From JBDHRG01 sp039807445 (GTDB taxonomy: Bacteria; Pseudomonadota; Gammaproteobacteria; Competibacterales; Competibacteraceae), in assembly GCA_039807445.1 (NCBI GenBank), contig JBDHRG010000111.1, forward strand, positions 1 to 12,831: 12,831 nucleotides of DNA, in the 5' to 3' direction. This document shows, piece after piece, positions 6,882 through 12,781 of the stretch. Position numbers and translations under genes: made by a program. The notes beneath the pieces were generated by a model. That model worked only from the letters and a program-made list of their open reading frames with translations. It made no database searches and was not told the origin of the DNA. Within the stretch, counting starts at the first letter, position 1. Each line of letters begins with the position of its first letter.

Positions 6882-7571
6882 TCAGGCGGCGGCCTGCGCG
6901 GCGCCGACCACCGGCACGACGCGCTGGACGAAGATGCCCGGGGTGACGATGACCTCGGGGTCGAGCGCGCCCAGCGGCACCACCTCGCTGACCTGCGCGA
7001 TCGTGCACCTGGCGGCACGCGCCATGATCGGGCCGAAGTTGCGCGCGGTCTTGCGGTACACCAGGTTGCCCCAGCGGTCGCCCTTCAGCGCCTTGATCAG
7101 CGCGAAGTCGGCGTGGATCGGCAGCTCGAGCACGTAATGGCGGCCGTCGATCTCGCGCGTCTCCTTGCCCTCGGCGAGCAGCGTTCCGTAGCCGGTGGGC
7201 GTGAAGATCGCGCCCAGCCCCGCGCCGGCGGCTTCGATGCGGCAGGCGAGGTTGCCCTGCGGCACCAGCTCGAGCTCGATCTCGCCGGCGCGGTACAGCG
7301 CGTCGAACACGTACGAGTCGCTCTGGCGCGGGAAGGAGCAGATGATCTTGCGCACGCGCCTGGCCTTCAGCAGCGCCGCGAGGCCGATCTCGCCGTTGCC
7401 GGCGTTGTTGTTGACGATGGTCAGGTCGCGCGCACCCTGGTCGATCAGCGCATCGATCAGCTCCGAGGGCATGCCGGCGGTGCCGAAGCCGCCGATCATC
7501 ACGGTGGCGCCGTCGTGGATGCCGGCGACGGCTTCGGCCAGCGAATGGACGGTCTTGTCGATCACGAGCAT
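6882..7571 (-). CDS. pcaI: 3-oxoadipate CoA-transferase subunit A
   Basis: The 229-residue alpha subunit of the CoA-transferase. The glycine-rich CoA-binding loop GGFGTAGMPSELIDAL spans 27-42, and SFPRQSDSYVFD, PTGYGTLLAEGKE and NFGPIMA are strongly conserved PcaI segments. It is the first gene of the pca operon. Start choice is uncertain. The ATG at 7571 has a GGAGG only two bases upstream, which is too close. The GTG at 7565 (codon 3, giving VIDKTVHSL) sits eight bases from the same GGAGG and aligns with the MINKT start of Pseudomonas PcaI as I recall it. I report the longer frame; the true start may be 7565. A small upstream ORF ends overlapping that GTG. Confidence 0.92.
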   Translation of the reverse strand: MLVIDKTVHSLAEAVAGIHDGATVMIGGFGTAGMPSELIDALIDQGARDLTIVNNNAGNGEIGLAALLKARRVRKIICSFPRQSDSYVFDALYRAGEIELELVPQGNLACRIEAAGAGLGAIFTPTGYGTLLAEGKETREIDGRHYVLELPIHADFALIKALKGDRWGNLVYRKTARNFGPIMARAARCTIAQVSEVVPLGALDPEVIVTPGIFVQRVVPVVGAAQAAA

Positions 7572-7645
7572 TTCCTCCGCGCAAGGCCCCGAGTCCGATC
7601 GCGTCCCGGCGCGAGCTCGTCGCGCGACGATGTGATGTCTGCCAT
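7562..7645 (-). CDS. Candidate 27-residue leader ORF upstream of pcaI
   Basis: An ATG at 7645 preceded by GGAGG (7651-7655) at five-base spacing opens 27 codons, starting MADITSSRDELAPGR, and stops at TGA 7564-7562. The stop overlaps the candidate pcaI GTG start as GTGA, and the pcaI ribosome-binding site lies inside this ORF. It is in a different frame from pcaI. I recognise no family. It could be a leader peptide that couples translation to pcaI, or chance: high-GC leaders often contain short open frames. The evidence is the strong ribosome-binding site and the precise overlap. Confidence 0.35.
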   Translation of the reverse strand: MADITSSRDELAPGRDRTRGLARRKCS

Positions 7646-7701
7646 GCCTTCCTCCGGCGAAGATTGTGCGATTAACGCGCTATGGTGCGGTGTTTGAACA
7701 G

Positions 7702-7730
7702 AATCTACCCAGCCGCTCGAATATCGTCAA
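7702..7730 (-). promoter_or_regulatory. Predicted sigma70-type promoter of the pca operon
   Basis: On the minus strand, -35 TTGACG (7730-7725) and -10 TAGATT (7707-7702) are separated by exactly 17 bases. They match the consensus at five of six and four of six positions. Transcription would start near 7695, giving a leader of roughly 125 bases before pcaI. The -35 lies inside a palindrome (7722-7738) of the predicted regulator half-site, a placement consistent with control by an IclR-type activator/repressor. Confidence 0.6.
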
Positions 7731-7764
7731 TGACGATAATCGAATTATCGTGCGTTTATCGAAC
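7722..7764. promoter_or_regulatory. Predicted PcaR/PcaU-type operator cluster upstream of pcaI
   Basis: Four TATCG-type half-sites occur in 43 bp. TATCGTCA/TGACGATA forms a perfect palindrome (7722-7738, one-base spacer). ACGATAAT/ATTATCGT forms a second (7733-7751, spacer CGA). A third, direct copy TTTATCGAAC follows at 7755-7764, in step with ATTATCG at an 11-bp period. Read on the minus strand, 7764-7750 is GTTCGATAAACGCAC, one base different from the 15-bp PcaR motif GTTCGATAATCGCAC of Pseudomonas putida as I recall it. A palindrome plus an extra direct repeat is the known layout of Acinetobacter PcaU/PobR operators. Confidence 0.7.
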
Positions 7765-7870
7765 TATATTTCAGCTGCATCATCGATGGCAGCAGTCAAG
7801 CCGCCCGGAGGTGAGCAGTCACGCGCGATGGCAACGCCCGGCTTCGGCGGGCCGGGCGGCCGGTCGAGGC
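7765..7870. other. Spacer between the pca promoter and the end of the AroE-like gene
   Basis: About 100 bp without a gene. The only structure I see is the hairpin listed separately at 7835-7858; the rest shows nothing I can interpret. Confidence 0.5.
7835..7858 (-). terminator. Putative terminator hairpin after the AroE-like gene
   Basis: Perfect 8-bp inverted repeat CGCCCGGC/GCCGGGCG with an eight-base loop, 13 bases past the stop of the AroE-like gene. Downstream on the minus strand the sequence begins TTGCC, so the U-tract is weak. It lies upstream of the pca promoter and may insulate the operon from read-through. Confidence 0.4.
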
Positions 7871-8731
7871 TCAGGACTGGTATTCGTGCTCGCTCCAGTC
7901 GATGCGGTCGAGCGCCGAGGAAAAGCCGAAGAATTCGGCGTACGAGCGTATCTGCTCGCTCAGCGTGTAGATGCCGCGGTGCGTCGGCAGCCCACGGCGC
8001 GCGGCTTCGCGCAGCAGCGGGGTTTGCGCCGGGTTCACGATCAGCTCGACCACCAGCGTGCCCGGCGCCAGCCGCTCCAAGTCGAAGGGCAAGGGATCTC
8101 CGGGCCGCGAACCCAGCGGCGTGGCATTGATCACCAGATCGGTGTCGACCGGATCGGGCGCCGCGGCGACTTCGATCCGCCCCGGCCAGCGCGTCGCGAG
8201 CCGACCGGCCAGCGCCCCGGCCCTGACGCGGTCGAGATCGACCACGCGCAGATGGGCGAGCCCGTCCTCGAGCAGCGCCGCGGCGATCGCCGAACCCGCA
8301 CCGCCGGCGCCGACCAGCAGCGCCCGCCGCCCCTGCACCTTGTGGCCATCGTCGCGCAGCCCGAACAGGAAGCCGTCGCCGTCGAAATTGTCGGCGTACC
8401 AGCGGCCATCGGCATCGCGCCGCAATGCGTTGGCCGCGCCGACGATCCGCGCCATCTCACTGGCCCGGTCGGCGTGCGCGAGGATCGCCGGCTTGTGCGG
8501 CACGCCGACGATGATGCCGGCCAGGTTGCGCACCGCGCGCAAGCCCTCGAACACGCGCCCGAGGTCGTGTGCGCCCACGTGCATCGCGACCAGCACGGCG
8601 TCGAGTCCCGCGCGGCGGAAAATGTCGTTGAAGATCGCCGGGATCTGCAGCTGCGCGACCGGATCGCTGATGATCACGAACAGCTGCGTGGTCCCGCTCG
8701 GAAGAAAAGCCGTATGCTCGCTCGTCGACAT
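7871..8731 (-). CDS. Shikimate dehydrogenase-like protein (AroE superfamily, divergent substrate pocket)
   Basis: A 286-residue AroE-fold oxidoreductase. The catalytic lysine K80 (GVPHKP), N101 (GAANA), D117 (DNFDGDGF), the Rossmann loop GAGGAG (141-146) and late Q260 are all present. D165-L-D167 after beta-2 points to NAD rather than NADP. The two serines that hold the substrate carboxylate in AroE (the SKS of HSKSP) are replaced by L28 and I30 in DPVAQLQIP, so the natural substrate may not be shikimate itself. It belongs with the poorly characterised SdhL/AroE-like groups. The ATG at 8731 is preceded by AGGGGG at six-base spacing; a GTG at 8752 would add seven residues and looks worse. It is divergent from the IclR regulator and shares its operator region, which suggests co-regulation with aromatic catabolism. 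The substrate is unknown. Confidence 0.8.
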   Translation of the reverse strand: MSTSEHTAFLPSGTTQLFVIISDPVAQLQIPAIFNDIFRRAGLDAVLVAMHVGAHDLGRVFEGLRAVRNLAGIIVGVPHKPAILAHADRASEMARIVGAANALRRDADGRWYADNFDGDGFLFGLRDDGHKVQGRRALLVGAGGAGSAIAAALLEDGLAHLRVVDLDRVRAGALAGRLATRWPGRIEVAAAPDPVDTDLVINATPLGSRPGDPLPFDLERLAPGTLVVELIVNPAQTPLLREAARRGLPTHRGIYTLSEQIRSYAEFFGFSSALDRIDWSEHEYQS

Positions 8732-8809
8732 CGGATACCCCCTGGGTGTCACGAACCTCGGACGCCGCCGGCGCCGACCGGCGGACCCGAGGCGAGAAGA
8801 CGCACAGGC

Positions 8810-8838
8810 TTGCTTGTGGCCCGGCGCTGTGCGATAAG
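8810..8838 (+). promoter_or_regulatory. Weak candidate promoter for the IclR regulator
   Basis: TTGCTT (8810-8815), 17 bases, GATAAG (8833-8838): three of six and four of six matches to the sigma70 consensus. The -10 lies inside the operator palindrome, which would suit autorepression. On the other strand GATAAT (8847-8842) could be the -10 of the AroE-like gene, with a poor -35. Confidence 0.3.
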
Positions 8839-8859
8839 CGAATTATCGTTCGATTAATG
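8831..8859. promoter_or_regulatory. Second copy of the predicted PcaR/PcaU-type operator
   Basis: GCGATAAGCGAATTATCGT (8831-8849) matches the pcaI-upstream site ACGATAATCGAATTATCGT at 17 of 19 positions, keeping CGATAA/TTATCG arms. A degenerate third half-site, ATTAATG (8853-8859), again follows ATTATCG at 11-bp spacing. It sits between the divergent regulator and AroE-like genes, where autoregulation by the IclR protein is expected. Confidence 0.65.
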
Positions 8860-8938
8860 ACGGCGTGAAAGCCGACCGCATCGCACCAGCCTCCGCAAGG
8901 CAGCGGGCGATCGTGCGGCGCCGGACGAGGTGCGGCCC

Positions 8939-9790
8939 ATGGACATTCTCGAACCCTCAGAAACACCCGGCGCCGCCCCGGCTGCGAAAGGTGCCGCGCC
9001 GCTGCCGGTCGCCGAGATCGAGGCGCTCAGCGGCGACCCGAACTTCATGACTTCGCTCGCGCGCGGGCTGGCGGTGATCCGCGCCTTCAGCGAGCGCCGC
9101 CGACAGATGACGATCGCGCAGATCAGCCAGCGCACCGGCATCCCGCGCGCGGCGGTACGGCGCTGCCTGTACACGCTCGCGCAGCTCGGCTACGTCGGCT
9201 CCGACGGCCGCACCTTTTCGCTGCGGCCGAAGACGCTGCTGATCGGCCATGCCTACTTGTCGTCGACGCCGCTGACCGCTTCGGCGCAGCCCTTCCTCGA
9301 CCGCGTCAGCGCCGCGCTGCACGAAGCCTGCTCGATGGCCGTGCTCGAAGGCGACGACATCCTCTACATCGCGCGCTCGGCGACGACGACGCGGATCATG
9401 TCGGTCGATCTGCACGTCGGCAGCCACCTGCCCGCCTACTGCACCTCGATGGGGCGCGTGCTGCTCGCCGCACTGCCGCCGCACGCGCTCGAAGCTTATC
9501 TCGCCCGCGTCGAGCTGCGCCCGCACACGCGTCACACCCTCGTCGCGCGCGAAGGCTTGCGCCAGACGCTCGAAGCGGTCCGCCGGAACGGCTACGCGAT
9601 CGTCGACCAGGAGCTCGAGATCGGGCTGCGCTCGATCGCGGTGCCGGTGCGCGACGTCACCGGCCGCGTCGTCGCGGCGATGAACGTCGGTACGCAAGCC
9701 GCGCGCGCCAGCGTCGCCGACCTGGAAACGCAGTTCCTGCCGCCGCTGCGCGCCGCCAGCGCCGAGCTGAGCATGCAGCTCATTCCCTGA
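8939..9790 (+). CDS. pcaR: IclR-family transcriptional regulator of the PcaR/PcaU/PobR type
   Basis: A 283-residue regulator. After a variable 36-residue N-terminus comes FMTSLARGLAVIRAF (37-51) and the winged helix-turn-helix TIAQISQRTGIPRAAVRRCL (58-77). The effector domain (about 110-280) includes LPAYCTSMGRVLLAAL (164-179), NGYAIVDQELEIGLRSIAVP (217-236) and VVAAMNVG (244-251). These are hallmarks of PcaR, PcaU, PobR and CatR-like IclR proteins that sense protocatechuate, beta-ketoadipate or p-hydroxybenzoate. The ATG at 8939 has GAGG eight bases upstream; a GTG at 8930 would add three residues. Its location next to the pca operon, plus matched operators at both promoters, supports control of pcaIJFHGBD and of itself. 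The effector cannot be read from sequence: PcaR answers to beta-ketoadipate, PcaU to protocatechuate. The gene symbol is therefore provisional. Confidence 0.8.
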   Translation: MDILEPSETPGAAPAAKGAAPLPVAEIEALSGDPNFMTSLARGLAVIRAFSERRRQMTIAQISQRTGIPRAAVRRCLYTLAQLGYVGSDGRTFSLRPKTLLIGHAYLSSTPLTASAQPFLDRVSAALHEACSMAVLEGDDILYIARSATTTRIMSVDLHVGSHLPAYCTSMGRVLLAALPPHALEAYLARVELRPHTRHTLVAREGLRQTLEAVRRNGYAIVDQELEIGLRSIAVPVRDVTGRVVAAMNVGTQAARASVADLETQFLPPLRAASAELSMQLIP

Positions 9791-9919
9791 GGCCGGGTGC
9801 CGTCGGAGCGCGGTCATTCATGAAAACTGACCTTTTGATCGGAATATCTTCGCTATATCGCGGCAATACCCTGCTCTAGCATCACCTCCATCGTTCTGAA
9901 ATCACGAAGAGGTGCTCCG
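9791..9919. promoter_or_regulatory. Upstream region of the pirin gene
   Basis: The 129-bp gap is notably AT-richer at 9820-9870 than the surroundings, as expected for a promoter. TTGATC (9835-9840) could serve as a -35, but no -10 stands at the right distance. ATATC occurs twice at 11-bp spacing (9844 and 9855), a possible regulator site. AGAGG precedes the pirin ATG. Confidence 0.35.
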
Positions 9920-10621
9920 ATGCTCACCGTCCGCCCGAGCGCAGCCCGCGGCCACGCGAACCACGGCTGGCTCGACAGCCGCCACACCTTCTCCTTCGCC
10001 GGCTACCACGACCCGGCGCACATGGGGGTGTCGTGCCTGCGCGTGATCAACGAAGACCGTGTGGCCCCCGGCGCCGGTTTCGGCGCGCACTCGCACCGCG
10101 ACATGGAGATCATCAGCTACGTGCTCGAAGGCGCGCTCGAGCACCGCGACAGCCTCGGCAACCGCGCGGTGATCCGCCCGGGCGAGGTGCAGCGCATGAG
10201 CGCCGGCACCGGCGTCACGCACAGCGAATACAACGCCTCGGACAGCGAGCCGGTGCACTTCCTGCAGATCTGGATCATCCCGGACCGGACCGGGCTCGCG
10301 CCGGGCTACCAGCAGCGCGAGTACCCGGCGGCCGAGCGGCGCGGCCGGCTGCGCCTGGTGGCCTCGCCCGATGGGGCCGAGGGTTCGGTCGGCGTGCACC
10401 AGGACGTGCGCCTGTACACGACGCTGCTCGCCGGGAACGAGACGCTGGTCCACCCGCTCGCGCCCGGGCGCACCGTCTACCTGCACGTCGCCCGCGGCGG
10501 CGTCGAGGTGAACGGCGTGCCGCTGCGGGCCGGCGACGGCGCCACGCTGCGCGATGAGGCCGAGCTCGGGCTGGCGGCGAACGGCGTCGAAGCCGAAGTC
10601 CTGGTGTTCGACCTGCCGTGA
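9920..10621 (+). CDS. Pirin family protein (YhhW-like bicupin)
   Basis: A 233-residue bicupin. The N-terminal cupin carries a full metal site, H57 and H59 (GAHSHRDMEI) with H101 and E103 (GTGVTHSEYN), at the same positions as E. coli YhhW. The RHTFSFAGYHDP opening (21-32) and HFLQIWIIPD segment are typical of the family. YhhW and human pirin show quercetinase activity in vitro, but the physiological role of bacterial pirins is generally unknown. It has its own AT-rich upstream region and converges on htpX, so it is probably a single-gene unit and not part of the pca regulon. Confidence 0.88.
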   Translation: MLTVRPSAARGHANHGWLDSRHTFSFAGYHDPAHMGVSCLRVINEDRVAPGAGFGAHSHRDMEIISYVLEGALEHRDSLGNRAVIRPGEVQRMSAGTGVTHSEYNASDSEPVHFLQIWIIPDRTGLAPGYQQREYPAAERRGRLRLVASPDGAEGSVGVHQDVRLYTTLLAGNETLVHPLAPGRTVYLHVARGGVEVNGVPLRAGDGATLRDEAELGLAANGVEAEVLVFDLP

Positions 10622-10626
10622 GTGTC

Positions 10627-10648
10627 GCGCCTCGGTCACGCGAGGCGC
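10627..10648 (+). terminator. Putative hairpin after the pirin gene
   Basis: Perfect 8-bp inverted repeat GCGCCTCG/CGAGGCGC with a six-base loop, starting six bases past the pirin stop. No T-run follows (the sequence continues ACAAACG), so it is at best a weak terminator or a 3'-end stabiliser. Confidence 0.35.
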
Positions 10649-10658
10649 ACAAACGCAA

Positions 10659-10678
10659 GGCCCGCCTTTCGGCGGGCC
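10659..10678 (-). terminator. Intrinsic terminator between converging pirin and htpX
   Basis: Perfect 8-bp inverted repeat GGCCCGCC/GGCGGGCC with a four-base loop (GAAA when read on the minus strand). On the minus strand it is followed by TTGCGTTTG, a modest T-rich tract, so it fits best as the htpX terminator. It may also stop transcripts coming from the pirin side. Confidence 0.6.
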
Positions 10679-10697
10679 CGTCGAGCGAAGCACCGAC

Positions 10698-11588
10698 TCA
10701 GCGCCCGGCGCGCAGCGCAGCGATGCGCTCCTCGAGTGGCGGGTGGCTGGTGAACAGCTTCTGCAGCCAGTCGCCGCCGCCGCCCTGGATGCCGAAGGCC
10801 GCCATCTGCGAAGGCAGGTGCGAGGGTTCGTGGATCGAGCGCAGGCGTTCGAGCGCGGCGACCATCTTGTGCGTGCCGGCCAGGTACGCACCGCCGGCAT
10901 CGGCGCGGAACTCGCGCTGGCGCGAGAACCACATCACGATCATCGAGGCGAGGATGCCGAACAGGATTTCGCACACCATGCTGGTGACGAAGTAGCCGAT
11001 GCCGACCCCGCCGCCCTCCTCGTCGCGGTTGCCCGACAGCGCGCGGTCGACGACGTAGCCGACCACGCGCGACAGGAAGATCACGAAGGTGTTGACGATG
11101 CCCTGGATCAGCGTCAGCGTCACCATGTCGCCGTTGGCGACGTGGCTGACTTCGTGCGCGAGCACGCCCTCGACTTCGTCGGCGCTCATGTTGGCGAGCA
11201 GCCCGGTGCTGACCGCGACCAGCGCGTTGTTCCGGCTGGCGCCGGTGGCGAAGGCGTTGGGATCGGGCGAATCGTAAATCGCGACCTCGGGCATGCCGAT
11301 GCCCGCCTGCTGCGCCTGGCGGCGCACGGTCTCGACCAGCCACAGCTCGGTCTGGTCGCGCGGCTGTTCGATCACGTAGGCGCCGACCGAGCGCTTCGCG
11401 ACCCACTTCGACATCGCCAGCGAGATGAACGAACCGCCCATGCCGAACACGGCGGAAAACACCAGCAGCTGCGCCAGGTTCAAGCCATTCTGGGTCAGGA
11501 AGCGGTCGACCCCGAGCAGCCGCGCGGTGAGGCTGAGTACCAGCACCACCGCCAGATTGGTCAGGACGAACAGGAAGACGCGTTTCAT
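10698..11588 (-). CDS. htpX: Membrane-bound zinc metalloprotease HtpX
   Basis: A 296-residue M48 peptidase of the inner membrane, active in quality control of membrane proteins. Two N-terminal hydrophobic helices (about 4-24 and 40-58) precede the zinc site H145-E146-x-x-H149 (LAHEVSHVANGDM). Two further hydrophobic segments follow (about 155-180 and 195-221), then the third zinc ligand E226 in SRQREFRAD and the C-terminal SHPPLEERIAAL. The frame is open for 21 more codons upstream, but the ATG at 11588 gives the canonical MKRVFLFVLTNLAV start and normal length. A candidate heat-shock promoter lies just upstream, in keeping with known sigma32 control of htpX in E. coli. Confidence 0.95.
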   Translation of the reverse strand: MKRVFLFVLTNLAVVLVLSLTARLLGVDRFLTQNGLNLAQLLVFSAVFGMGGSFISLAMSKWVAKRSVGAYVIEQPRDQTELWLVETVRRQAQQAGIGMPEVAIYDSPDPNAFATGASRNNALVAVSTGLLANMSADEVEGVLAHEVSHVANGDMVTLTLIQGIVNTFVIFLSRVVGYVVDRALSGNRDEEGGGVGIGYFVTSMVCEILFGILASMIVMWFSRQREFRADAGGAYLAGTHKMVAALERLRSIHEPSHLPSQMAAFGIQGGGGDWLQKLFTSHPPLEERIAALRAGR

Positions 11589-11623
11589 TGGAGCCCTCTC
11601 TCCGTGGACGGCCGGTGCATTTG

Positions 11624-11652
11624 AAATAGGTCTGCCGGCCGCCGGCTTCAAG
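11624..11652 (-). promoter_or_regulatory. Candidate sigma32 (heat-shock) promoter of htpX
   Basis: On the minus strand CTTGAA (11652-11647), preceded by GTCGTC, is followed after 15 bases by ACCTATTT (11631-11624). The sigma32 consensus is CTTGAA, 13-17 bases, CCCCATNT; the -10 agrees at six of eight positions when N is taken as T. Transcription would begin about 30 bases before the htpX ATG. Confidence 0.5.
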
Positions 11653-11726
11653 GACGACCCCCTGCGATAGCCAGGACCCGCGATGGCCGGGAACAGTGAC
11701 CGGCGCCGGCGGCGAAAGTTGCAGCC

Positions 11727-12767
11727 TTACGCCGGCTGATCGCGCCGCGTCAGGAACATCGCGTCGCCGTAGCTGAAGAAGCGGTAGCGCTCGGCGACCG
11801 CGTGGCGGTAGGCGCGCATCACCGGCTCGAACCCGGCGAAGGCCGCCACCAGCATCAGCAGCGTCGATTCAGGCAGGTGGAAGTTGGTCAACAGCGCGTC
11901 GACCACGCGGAAGCGGTAGCCCGGCGTGATGAAGATGCGCGTGTCGCCCTCGAAGGGCTGCAGCCTGCCCGCGGCGCTCGCCGCCTCGAGACTGCGCACC
12001 GCGGTGGTGCCGACCGCGACCACGCGCCCGCCGCGCGCGCGGGTGGCCGCGACCGCCTCGCACACCGCCGCCGACACGTGCACGCGCTCGGCGTGCATCG
12101 CGTGGTCCTCGATGCGCTCGGCGCGCACCGGCTGGAAGGTGCCGGCGCCGACGTGCAGCGTCACGAAGGCGCGCGTCACGCCCAGCGCCTCGAGCCGCGC
12201 CAGCATCGCCTGGTCGAAGTGCAGCCCCGCGGTCGGCGCGGCAATCGCGCCCGGCGTGCGTGCGTACACGGTCTGGTAGCGCTCGCGGTCCTCGGCTTCG
12301 TCGGCGCGGGCGATGTACGGCGGCAGCGGCAGGTGGCCGTGCGCCTCGAGCACTTCGAGCGGCGGGCGCGGATCGAGCAGGCGCAGCACGAACAGCTCGC
12401 CCTCGCGCCCCAGCGTCTCGGCGCGCACCGCGTCCTCGAGCACCAGCTCGGTGCCGGGTTTCGGCGACTTGCTGGCGCGCACGTGCGCGAGCACGCGGCC
12501 GTCGTCGAGGATGCGCTCGACCAGCACCTCGATCCGCCCGCCGCTGCCGGCCTTGTGGCCGTGCAGCCGCGCCGGGATCACGCGCGTGTCGTTGAACACC
12601 AGCAGATCGTTCGGGTGCAGCAGCGTGGCCAGATCGGCGAACGCGAGGTCGACCAGCGCACCGCTGGCCCCGTCGAGCGCGAGCAGGCGGCTCGCGCCGC
12701 GCGTCGCGGGCGGATGCTGGGCGACCAGCTCGGGAGGCAGGTCGAAATGGAAATCGGTACGCAGCAT
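11727..12767 (-). CDS. queA: S-adenosylmethionine:tRNA ribosyltransferase-isomerase
   Basis: A 346-residue QueA, which transfers and isomerises the ribosyl group of SAM onto preQ1 in tRNA to form epoxyqueuosine, the penultimate queuosine intermediate. Family landmarks in order are DFHFDLPPELVAQHP (5-19), VFNDTRVIPARL (57-68), RERYQTVYAR (161-170), AAPTAGLHF (176-184), THLHVGAGTF-like TLHVGAGTFQPV (203-214), TTAVRSLE (254-261), NFHLPESTLLMLV (295-307) and YGDAMFL (333-339). Full length and intact. The usual partner tgt is not beside it: htpX lies downstream after 109 bp of gene-free sequence past its stop-proximal promoter region. There is no recognisable ribosome-binding site before the ATG. 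Confidence 0.96.
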   Translation of the reverse strand: MLRTDFHFDLPPELVAQHPPATRGASRLLALDGASGALVDLAFADLATLLHPNDLLVFNDTRVIPARLHGHKAGSGGRIEVLVERILDDGRVLAHVRASKSPKPGTELVLEDAVRAETLGREGELFVLRLLDPRPPLEVLEAHGHLPLPPYIARADEAEDRERYQTVYARTPGAIAAPTAGLHFDQAMLARLEALGVTRAFVTLHVGAGTFQPVRAERIEDHAMHAERVHVSAAVCEAVAATRARGGRVVAVGTTAVRSLEAASAAGRLQPFEGDTRIFITPGYRFRVVDALLTNFHLPESTLLMLVAAFAGFEPVMRAYRHAVAERYRFFSYGDAMFLTRRDQPA

Positions 12768-12775
12768 GGGCGCGG

Positions 12776-12781
12776 ATGGTA
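12776..12781 (-). promoter_or_regulatory. Possible -10 element very close to the queA start
   Basis: TACCAT on the minus strand ends eight bases before the queA ATG, with no purine-rich ribosome-binding site between. If used, the transcript would be leaderless or nearly so. No good -35 is visible at 16-18 bases, so this is a weak call. Confidence 0.25.

Larger units (their letters stand above)
8732..8938. other. Divergent control region between the AroE-like gene and the IclR regulator
   Basis: About 207 bp serving both outward-reading genes. It holds the 19-bp operator-like palindrome at 8831-8849 and a weak promoter candidate on each strand over it. A 7-bp GC-rich inverted repeat at 8765-8784 (CCGCCGG/CCGGCGG, six-base loop) falls in the leader of the AroE-like gene. 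Confidence 0.6.

Noticed and set aside
6226..7584. 452-codon minus-strand frame apparently joining pcaI and pcaJ into one fused CoA-transferase
   Set aside because: Its upstream part is out of frame with pcaI and reads as Arg-rich shadow. Only the PcaJ part from 6861 is real, so this is not a fusion.
8930..9790. Regulator starting at GTG 8930
   Set aside because: The ATG at 8939 has better spacing from GAGG; the GTG itself overlaps that sequence.
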